Assembly: GCF_900110995.1 (NCBI RefSeq)
Contig: NZ_FOJF01000001.1
Coordinates: 1,567,199-1,631,198, forward strand
DNA from: Chitinophaga sp. YR573
Lineage (GTDB): Bacteria > Bacteroidota > Bacteroidia > Chitinophagales > Chitinophagaceae
DNA length: 64,000 nt
Direction of reading: 5' to 3'
A model generated the notes under the pieces. It made no database searches. It was not told the origin of the DNA and saw nothing but the letters and a program-made list of their open reading frames with translations. Of this stretch, positions 26,101 to 32,620 are shown piece by piece. Each line of letters begins with the position of its first letter. The stretch's first letter is position 1. The position numbers and the translations under genes were made by a program.

Positions 26101-27033
26101 ATGAGAAAAACGATTGCCGCAAGCATACTTACCTGTTCAGTAACCGCTTTAGTAAGCTTAACCAGCTGTACTAAAGACAACAATAAAATAGATCAAAAAC
26201 CCACCCCGCTCACAGAAGCCGTAGTAAATGTATCAGCCACAGGGATCTGCGACTACGACCAGACCGATGCTCCCATCCTGGCCCAGGGTTATAAAAAAGT
26301 ATTCGGAGAAGAATTCGCTACATCAGACCTCAGCAAATGGCAGGTATGGAATAGCGGTGCCTATAATAACGAGTTACAACTCTACAAACCGGCCAACGTT
26401 ACTATCGTAGATGGTAAACTGGTACTGACTGCTAAAAAAGAAACCGTAAGAGGAGCTACAGATCCTGACAATTCTACTCAGAAGACGTTTAAATACACTT
26501 CCGGCAGACTTGAAAGCAACACCTATTTCTCTGCAAATACAACTACCCCTAAAGTACGCTTCTCTGCACGTATCAAACTGGCAGCTGGTTACGGTATGTG
26601 GCCTGCTTTCTGGACATATGGTGATGACTGGCCTACCAATGGTGAAATAGATATCCTCGAATCACAGGGCCAATACCCTAAAGTATACACTACCGATTAC
26701 TGGTATGGTGCTACATCCGGAGAACCGGAAGAAATCACTGCTAAAGATGGTGCAGTTATTACCTCTACTGTTGATTTGACTACCTGCTATCACGTATACG
26801 AATCTATCTGGCAGAAAGATACCCTGCAGTTCTTACTGGATGGTAAAATAGTAAACACTAAATACACCGGCGATGCTACCGGCGGTGGTGGATTCATCAA
26901 AAGCATGTTCGGTAAACTGCAACGCATAGCGCTGAACGCTGCTGTAGGTGGAGATAACTTCGAGAACCTCGATACTTCCAAGATACAGGTAGGTACTACT
27001 TATATCGACTGGGTAAGAGTATATACTAAATAA
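26101..27033 (+). CDS. GH16-family beta-glucanase lipoprotein
   Basis: The 310-residue protein has a lipobox signal peptide (VSLTSCTKD), so it should be anchored at the outer membrane. The GH16 jelly-roll domain covers about 60-310 with the catalytic motif GEIDILE, where Glu182 is the likely nucleophile, Asp184 the helper and Glu187 the acid/base. Surrounding segments (GMWPAFWTYGDDWPTNGE, FHVYE-like CYHVYESIWQKDTLQFLLDG) match laminarinases that hydrolyse beta-1,3- or mixed-linkage glucans. It is divergent from the GH76 gene across a 205-bp shared promoter region in which I saw no clear operator. Confidence 0.92.
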   Translation: MRKTIAASILTCSVTALVSLTSCTKDNNKIDQKPTPLTEAVVNVSATGICDYDQTDAPILAQGYKKVFGEEFATSDLSKWQVWNSGAYNNELQLYKPANVTIVDGKLVLTAKKETVRGATDPDNSTQKTFKYTSGRLESNTYFSANTTTPKVRFSARIKLAAGYGMWPAFWTYGDDWPTNGEIDILESQGQYPKVYTTDYWYGATSGEPEEITAKDGAVITSTVDLTTCYHVYESIWQKDTLQFLLDGKIVNTKYTGDATGGGGFIKSMFGKLQRIALNAAVGGDNFENLDTSKIQVGTTYIDWVRVYTK

Positions 27034-27076
27034 TTAAAGTCGCTTTAATAGTTCATGTTAAGGTTAAGGTAGACGA

Positions 27077-27110
27077 AGGCCCGTTTGAGGAAACGGGCCT
27101 TTAATTTTTA
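27077..27110 (+). terminator. Terminator of the GH16 gene
   Basis: The 10-bp stem AGGCCCGTTT/AAACGGGCCT with loop GAGG is followed by a T-rich run. Confidence 0.88.
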
Positions 27111-27114
27111 TCTA

Positions 27115-27291
27115 CATAATAGGCTCCGTTAGGAGCCCCGTGTTTGTAGCAAACGTTTTTATCCTCTACAATAGACTCCGTGAGGAGTCCCCTAAAAGCG
27201 AATATTAGGGGACTCCTAACGGAGTCTGTGCTTTGTTGTTTAATTTGTACACTACAAACACGAGGCTCCTAACGGAGCCTATTAGGTTTTG
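27115..27291. repeat. Nested palindromic repeat element, copy 2
   Basis: This is the inverted homologue of the element at 19901-20066. It has outer arms AGGCTCCGTTAGGAGCC and CGTGTTTGTAGCAAAC, inner arms ACTCCGTGAGGAGTCCCCT and AGGGGACTCCTAACGGAGT, and a shared TTAAACAACAAA spacer read on the minus strand. It ends at the base before the hmuS stop codon, so it may also serve as the terminator of the heme transport operon. Confidence 0.85.
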
Positions 27292-28323
27292 TTATAATTT
27301 CTTTGTCAACGTGCGCCAGTCTTCCAGTTCAGGAGATCCTGGTTTACGCTTTCCAAAAAACTGTACGATCATTTCTCCTGCTGCATCAAACACTTCTACA
27401 GAAGTAACGACTCCATCCACAGAAGGTTTTTCTACTACCCAGCATTGTGCGATAGCATCTGTTTTTAAATGCAGATTGAAATCAGGGTCCATCACATTAA
27501 TCCAGGAAGGGATTTCCAGGATCTTATTTACCGGCCCGGTATGAATTTCAATATTGCCGGGATTACCTACAAACACCATAATCTCTAATCCGCTTGCAGC
27601 AGCATCTTCCAGAATTGCTTTCACACAATCATTGGCTACACGACGGGCAAACTTACCCGCAGCAATTTCCAACGCGTGTACACGGGATACTTTATACTTC
27701 ATCAGCATAGGGAAGAAGTCGTGTGTATCCTGTAATGATGACCAGTCCTGCAGGAAAGCAGTTGCATCCACATCCTGTGTATATACAGCAGGTGCAGCAG
27801 CAGGGCTAACAGTAATATTACCCGGTTGTTCCGCAGCAGCAAAATCTTTCCCCAGTAAATCCCATGCAGTAACATCCGTAAGATCTGTAGGGTATATTTT
27901 GATCACAGCATTCCCCTGTGCATCAAATATCTGCCATGATTTTTTAAATCCTGTAGCTTCATCATCATTCACCGCAAAGCCAAACTTCCAGCGGGAGAAA
28001 AACATACGCAGGTCAATATCTTTACCCAATACAGTACCTACATGTTTATTTTCAGTATTGATTATTTCAAAGATCCCTTTGCGTTCTATCACACAATTTT
28101 CATTGCGTGTAAGTACCATCACTTTTCCCAGTTCTTTCATACGCTGTATAAAAGCAGGAAATTCATTTCTCAGATGCTGCACAGCAGCACCTGTACAGGC
28201 AGCCACCAGTTCTCCTTCACTCGCCTTTAGCTGAGTCGCCGCATCACGTATCCTTGTTTTAGGGTTTTGTTCCCGGAAAGCGATCCATTGTTCTTTTAAT
28301 GTTGGCGTTGCAGTTGCGTTCAT
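27292..28323 (-). CDS. hmuS: Heme-handling protein HmuS/HemS family
   Basis: The 343-residue cytoplasmic protein has the size and two-repeat layout of HemS/ChuS. Each half carries related segments: KVMVLTRNENCVIERKGIFEII and KHVGTVLGKDIDLRMFFSRWKFGFAV in the first, and LEIMVFVGNPGNIEIHTGPV and WINVMDPDFNLHLKTDAIAQCWVVEKP in the second. Family members bind heme delivered by HmuTUV and traffic or degrade it. The gene follows hmuV with only a 2-bp gap and is the last gene of the four-gene operon. The stop codon directly borders the palindromic element. Confidence 0.9.
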   Translation of the reverse strand: MNATATPTLKEQWIAFREQNPKTRIRDAATQLKASEGELVAACTGAAVQHLRNEFPAFIQRMKELGKVMVLTRNENCVIERKGIFEIINTENKHVGTVLGKDIDLRMFFSRWKFGFAVNDDEATGFKKSWQIFDAQGNAVIKIYPTDLTDVTAWDLLGKDFAAAEQPGNITVSPAAAPAVYTQDVDATAFLQDWSSLQDTHDFFPMLMKYKVSRVHALEIAAGKFARRVANDCVKAILEDAAASGLEIMVFVGNPGNIEIHTGPVNKILEIPSWINVMDPDFNLHLKTDAIAQCWVVEKPSVDGVVTSVEVFDAAGEMIVQFFGKRKPGSPELEDWRTLTKKL

Positions 28324-28325
28324 GT

Positions 28326-29171
28326 TTACAATTCGTTTATTGCCATAACGGCTGGTGATTGAAATAACCCGGCGGCAGCGGCGGAAACTACCAGCGGATA
28401 GTTACAGTGCGGGTGTTGCAGAACTGCAACATCCACACCAAAACAATGTTTTATGTGTTGTGGTGTAAAAACTTCTTCTACACTACCAGTCGCGTACAAG
28501 CTCCCGTCTTTCAGTAAAAAAAGACGCTGGGCATATGCAGCTGCCAGTTGAAAATCATGTAATACGGCTATTACCAGTACCCCCTGTGCAGCCAGCGTAG
28601 TAGCCAGTTGCAGGGCTAACTGCTGATGAAGGATGTCCATTCCTGTCACCGGTTCATCCAGTAATAACATCTTTTTCCCTGCGTAGTTTACAGCGTATAT
28701 GTCCGGCTCTTCCAGCAGTTGTGCCAGCACCCGCGCCATTTGTACGCGTTGCTTCTGCCCTCCTGATAAAGTAGGGTAAGTACGGTCTTTTAAGTTGTAT
28801 ACCTGCATCGTCTTTAATGCGCAGGTGATAATTTCTTTATCCAGTACAGATAAATGTGAGCCATAAACAAAACGCCCCATGCTCACTACATCTATTACCG
28901 GGAAAGGCTGATTTAAATTGAACTGCTGGGAAAGTACAGCACGCTTCCTTGCCTGTTCAGCTATCGGCATATTTCTCAATTCATTACCTGCTATGTTTAC
29001 ACTCCCGCGGTAATGCTCATACTCTCCCGCTATTACTTTCAACAGGGAAGACTTACCAGCACCATTCGCCCCCATGATCACACAAAGCTCTCCTGCCCCG
29101 GCTTCCAGTGAAACCTTGTTCAGGATGCCGGCTTTACCCAACATGAGTGATATATCCTTTACACGCAGCAT
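28326..29171 (-). CDS. hmuV: Heme ABC transporter ATPase HmuV
   Basis: The 281-residue ABC ATPase has Walker A GANGAGKSS (34-42), signature LSGGQKQRVQMARVLAQL, Walker B MLLLDEPVTGMD and the switch His in VLHDF. The layout and the LAQLLEEPD... insertion before Walker B fit HmuV proteins of heme importers. It overlaps hmuU by 1 bp, is followed by hmuS after 2 bp, and powers heme import together with HmuU and HmuT. Confidence 0.94.
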   Translation of the reverse strand: MLRVKDISLMLGKAGILNKVSLEAGAGELCVIMGANGAGKSSLLKVIAGEYEHYRGSVNIAGNELRNMPIAEQARKRAVLSQQFNLNQPFPVIDVVSMGRFVYGSHLSVLDKEIITCALKTMQVYNLKDRTYPTLSGGQKQRVQMARVLAQLLEEPDIYAVNYAGKKMLLLDEPVTGMDILHQQLALQLATTLAAQGVLVIAVLHDFQLAAAYAQRLFLLKDGSLYATGSVEEVFTPQHIKHCFGVDVAVLQHPHCNYPLVVSAAAAGLFQSPAVMAINEL

Positions 29172-30214
29172 TATGCAATGATTGTTTTCTTCTCTTTAAT
29201 AATCAGCCATATAAAAAAAGGTGCTCCAATGATAGCAGTAATAATCCCTACCGGTAATTCTGCCGGCGCTACAATAGTACGACACAATAAATCTGCAACA
29301 CTCAATAACACCGCCCCTGCTAATGCAGCGCCTGGTACCAGTATCCGGTAATCCGGTCCGGTGAACTGCCGCACAATATGCGGTACTATCAAACCGATAA
29401 ACCCAATGATCCCGGCCACTGCCACACCCGCTGCTACAGCCATCGTTGCCAGTACGATCAGTTGTGTTTTAAGACGCGGTACCTTCACTCCGCTATGCAT
29501 CGCTTCCCTTTCTCCCAGTGATAATAAGTTTAATGCAGGTGCCAGTCGTGGTAATAATATCAGTGGTATAACGATGAAAGGCAACACACCCAGCACAGTT
29601 TGCCAGCTGGCACCACCAAGACTTCCCAGCGACCAGAAAGTAATACTACGCAGCTGTTCATTATTTGCCAGATATGTCATCAGTCCTGTTACAGACTCAC
29701 ACAACGCTCTTACAGCAATTCCTGCCAGCAGCATCGTAGATACAACCGCCTGCCCGCCGGTACGTGCCACACGGAAAATAAACAGTGTAGTAATAACAGC
29801 GCCTCCGAATGCAGCCAGATTTAACGCATAGAAATTCAAAGCAGGCACACTATGAAAGATGGGCAAAGCATTTTGTATAATGATCATGACCACCGCAGCC
29901 ATAGATGCACCAGAGCTGATACCTATCAGGCCCGGATCGGCAAGGGGATTACGAAAAAGCCCCTGAAAAGCGGCTCCTGCTACTCCCAGTCCTGCGCCTA
30001 TTAATACGCCCAGTATTACCCTTGGCAAACGTATCATCCATAATACCCCCGACATATTCTCTTCATATGCCACCGGCAGATGAATTCCCGTACGTTCCAG
30101 TAATATGGCCAGTACCTGTAAGGGCGACATATGCATAGCACCTGTACCCGTAGCTATCAGGATTACTAATATGAGTAGTATCGTTAAAAAGGAAATGCTC
30201 AGACTTTTAATCAC
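29171..30214 (-). CDS. hmuU: Heme ABC transporter permease HmuU (FecCD family)
   Basis: The 347-residue permease has about nine to ten membrane helices and FecCD hallmarks: LPRVILGVLIGAGLGVAGAAFQ near residues 60-85, NPLADPGLIGISSGA, and IIGFIGLIVPHIVRQFTG, whose Gly-containing loop contacts the ATPase. A homodimer is expected in the inner membrane. It overlaps hmuT by 4 bp and hmuV by 1 bp, so the three are coupled. The family also contains cobalamin and siderophore permeases; the neighbouring hmuS decides for heme. Confidence 0.93.
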   Translation of the reverse strand: MIKSLSISFLTILLILVILIATGTGAMHMSPLQVLAILLERTGIHLPVAYEENMSGVLWMIRLPRVILGVLIGAGLGVAGAAFQGLFRNPLADPGLIGISSGASMAAVVMIIIQNALPIFHSVPALNFYALNLAAFGGAVITTLFIFRVARTGGQAVVSTMLLAGIAVRALCESVTGLMTYLANNEQLRSITFWSLGSLGGASWQTVLGVLPFIVIPLILLPRLAPALNLLSLGEREAMHSGVKVPRLKTQLIVLATMAVAAGVAVAGIIGFIGLIVPHIVRQFTGPDYRILVPGAALAGAVLLSVADLLCRTIVAPAELPVGIITAIIGAPFFIWLIIKEKKTIIA

Positions 30215-31029
30215 GCTGCTACCTTCAGTTTTTCAGATAATTCCTTTACAGCCTGTATTACTCTCGGACCAAAGCCCGTCAGCAACTGTCCATCCATCAC
30301 TATTACCTTTTTCTGTTTACCGGCATTCGTTTGTGGGATGCCCTGTACTTTCAGCAGCCCATCTACTCCACCCATACTTTTCAGTCCGTCATCAAACATC
30401 AGGATCACATCAGGATTAGCTGTTACCAGCGCTTCCGGCGTCAACGGCTTAAAATCATTAAACCCGGTAGCCGCATTCTTTGCGCCTGCCAGCCCTATGA
30501 TTTTATCCAGTGGGGTTTCTTTACCCGCCACCATCATAGTACCGGCTCCTCGGGCGTATATAAATAATACCTTTTTATCCAAAGTAGCAATATGCAGCTC
30601 TTTCTGTTCCTTATCCAGTTGTTTGCACAAGGCAACACCTTTGGCAGGGACCTGCAAAGCAGCAGCAATCTCAGTAATTAGTTTTTTTGTGCCTTCTACA
30701 GAAAATTCCTGTTTTAACAGGACGGTCTTTACACCTACATTTTTAAACTGATCAATGACAGTTGGCTGAATGAAATTATCTGTTGCCAGAATAAGGTCCG
30801 GATGCAAGGCCAGTACCGGCTCAGCAGAGATATTACGGTTATGCCCTACTTTAGGTACCTGCTGCATGGAAGCGGGATAAGTACTGGTAACATCCACACC
30901 TACCAGTGTTTTTTCAAATCCAAGCGCACAAACAATTTCTGTTACAGCCCCATTGAGGGATACGATACGTTTCTGTGCATGTACATTCAAAGACAGCAAA
31001 GAAAATAATATAATCAGATAACGGTTCAT
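30211..31029 (-). CDS. hmuT: Heme-binding periplasmic protein HmuT
   Basis: The 272-residue protein has a signal peptide (ending SLNVHA) without lipobox and a TroA-like solute-binding fold: KRIVSLNGAVTEIVCALGF, VPKVGHNRNISAEPVLALHPDLILA, FNDFKPLTPEALVTANPDVILMFDDG. It should deliver heme from the periplasm to HmuU. It is the first gene of the operon and is preceded by a very long, highly structured leader and by regulatory site E. Confidence 0.92.
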   Translation of the reverse strand: MNRYLIILFSLLSLNVHAQKRIVSLNGAVTEIVCALGFEKTLVGVDVTSTYPASMQQVPKVGHNRNISAEPVLALHPDLILATDNFIQPTVIDQFKNVGVKTVLLKQEFSVEGTKKLITEIAAALQVPAKGVALCKQLDKEQKELHIATLDKKVLFIYARGAGTMMVAGKETPLDKIIGLAGAKNAATGFNDFKPLTPEALVTANPDVILMFDDGLKSMGGVDGLLKVQGIPQTNAGKQKKVIVMDGQLLTGFGPRVIQAVKELSEKLKVAA

Positions 31030-31061
31030 TATTAATATAGTGTTGATAGATGAGAAAATTA

Positions 31062-31294
31062 ATGGCTGACCTTACCCGGGGTTAGGGCCAGCCATCGGCT
31101 CACCGGAAGCATTTTTACTCCGCCATGCTCCGGCAAGTATCTTGATAAATGTATTTCAGACACTAAAAGGCCATAAAGTGCTGCATTGGCACAATAGCAT
31201 TCCCTTACGGAACTTTATGACATTCCGGTGTTATTACTTGTCGTAAATAAATGGATCAGCAATCTCGTAAAGGCATGCGGATCATACCTTACGA
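31062..31294 (-). promoter_or_regulatory. Structured 5' leader of hmuT, candidate riboswitch-like RNA
   Basis: Read on the minus strand, the leader folds into a chain of helices: TCGTAAGG-type hairpin (31294-31265); closing pair TACTTG/CAAGTA (31240/31134); and within it a contiguous three-way junction at 31219-31172 made of CATAAAG/CTTTATG, TTCC/GGAA and TGCTATTG/CAATAGCA-type stems with no unpaired junction bases. Then come hairpin CCGGAGCAT/ATGCTTCCGG (31133-31103) and a last hairpin (31095-31062) followed by TTAATTTT, which looks like a terminator. I could not match it to cobalamin, TPP, FMN or SAM riboswitches. Confidence 0.6.
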
Positions 31295-31309
31295 AGGACT
31301 GACAGGTGT

Positions 31310-31321
31310 GGCGGAGTAGTT
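31310..31321 (-). promoter_or_regulatory. Shared core block downstream of site E
   Basis: GGCGGAGTAGTT (read on +) is identical to the block at 19737 and lies 45 bp from site E. If it marks the transcription start, the hmuT leader is roughly 275 nt long. Confidence 0.5.
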
Positions 31322-31366
31322 GAGTAATGCAAAGCTACGTCATAGAAATGTAATCTATTTATCAAT

Positions 31367-31405
31367 TCGGGAAAATTTCATGACAATCTTTACGCAAAAG
31401 GAAAT
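31367..31405 (-). promoter_or_regulatory. Putative AraC-type operator, site E (wider variant)
   Basis: The left half TCGGGAAAATT matches sites A-D. The right half TTTACGCAAAAGGAAAT is present but about 30 rather than 21 bp away, close to one extra helical turn. It lies 338 bp upstream of hmuT. The 463-bp gene-free stretch 31030-31492 otherwise holds the structured leader and the core block. Confidence 0.45.
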
Positions 31406-31492
31406 ATAAATATAGGCAGAGGTTAAACCAAACTCTCTCAATGGTTGTTAATTCATAAATGCTTTACCTGATCATCTGAAAAAACACTGCCC

Positions 31493-31744
31493 ATGGACTG
31501 GGATGAATTACTGAACCCGCTATCGCCTTATTACCAGGATGCGATGTGCGAACAACAAAGATTGGTCAACCTGCAGGATGGGTTGATCACTGCTACAAAA
31601 AGACTGATATCTTCTATCTATCCTCAGATCTATCATCTGGAATCGGCGGGATATACGGAACTGGACACAACTATTATTGCGGAGTGTGTGAAATTGTCAT
31701 GTAAACTGAATGAAATTATAGCGAAATATTATGTAGAAGAGTAG
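31493..31744 (+). CDS. Small protein of unknown function
   Basis: This 83-residue frame (MDWDELLNPLSPYYQDAMCEQQ) looks protein-like: acidic and helical, with no signal peptide and no recognised family. It reads against the surrounding minus-strand genes and its stop is 5 bases before the convergent DUF4249 stop. An amphipathic helical pattern in the second half (SAGYTELDTTIIAECVKL) supports a real small protein. It could still be a chance frame. Confidence 0.5.
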   Translation: MDWDELLNPLSPYYQDAMCEQQRLVNLQDGLITATKRLISSIYPQIYHLESAGYTELDTTIIAECVKLSCKLNEIIAKYYVEE

Positions 31745-31749
31745 GCTTG

Positions 31750-32616
31750 TCATTCCACCTTAAACGACAGCACTCTTGCATTTACACCAGCTACAATGCC
31801 ATAGCCATTCTGCACATTAGAGTAGATATTAACAGGATCAAAAGTTACATCGGGATTACCTTCATCTTGCCGTTGGGTATATGTGGCCAGGAGATATTTA
31901 TATGCACCTTCAGTCAAGCCCCTCACCTCTAAAACAATATGTGAGGTTGTTAATTGCTTTTGTGTCTGCATTACAAATGAAGTCTCCTTTCCATTAATCC
32001 GCTCATCAGAAACGATAATCTCACTATAGTAATTATTGCCTATTATATCGACAAAGTTATTTTCAAACCCAGGGTCCAGACGGCATCTCAGGGTATCAGT
32101 CCTGTTAATGACCAGCGCTCCGTTCACACTGTCTGCATTAAAAAAGCGGATGCTGTAATAATTTGTTTCAGCCGGATTATCACTCAAGATAAAACGCAGC
32201 CGGCTGATACTCCGCTGTGCACGTGCATCTTTAATTACCGGACGCGCCGGTGTACTGTCTGCCGCACTTACGGAAGCCAGCCCCTTGTATTCCACCCCAA
32301 TACTATACTGTTTTCCTTCCTGCGCTACACCTGCCGATACATAATAACCATAACCATTAATGACCTGCCGCTGAGGCGTAGGTAACGCTATCCCATTTTC
32401 ATACAGTGTTATTGTAGCATTGCTCAGTTCAGGAAATTGCAGGTTACCATACTCCCGTACTTCCTTACTCTGTGTTACCCGTATATAAATAAGACTATCC
32501 GGTTGAATCAGACTGTTCAATACAATCTTATCTCCATCATAAGGAATATAAATTTTAGATTCTTTTTGGCATGCAGTAAAAATCAATACTAACAAGATGG
32601 AATACACGAAACGCAT
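31750..32616 (-). CDS. DUF4249 lipoprotein
   Basis: The 288-residue lipoprotein (lipobox LIFTACQKE) has the DUF4249 pattern: PYDGDKIVLNSLIQPDSLIYIRVTQSKEV, SNATITLYENG, YYVSAGVAQEGKQYSIGVEYKG. DUF4249 proteins are usually encoded just after a carboxypeptidase-like-domain TonB receptor, as here with a 4-bp gap, and are thought to sit on the receptor from the outside. The ligand is unknown. Confidence 0.85.
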   Translation of the reverse strand: MRFVYSILLVLIFTACQKESKIYIPYDGDKIVLNSLIQPDSLIYIRVTQSKEVREYGNLQFPELSNATITLYENGIALPTPQRQVINGYGYYVSAGVAQEGKQYSIGVEYKGLASVSAADSTPARPVIKDARAQRSISRLRFILSDNPAETNYYSIRFFNADSVNGALVINRTDTLRCRLDPGFENNFVDIIGNNYYSEIIVSDERINGKETSFVMQTQKQLTTSHIVLEVRGLTEGAYKYLLATYTQRQDEGNPDVTFDPVNIYSNVQNGYGIVAGVNARVLSFKVE

Positions 32617-32620
32617 AACT

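Noticed and set aside
31062..31294. Cobalamin riboswitch in the hmuT leader
   Set aside because: The order of helices and the short conserved boxes of the B12 aptamer (such as a GCCACTG box) are not found, and hmuS behind the ABC genes points to heme rather than B12.
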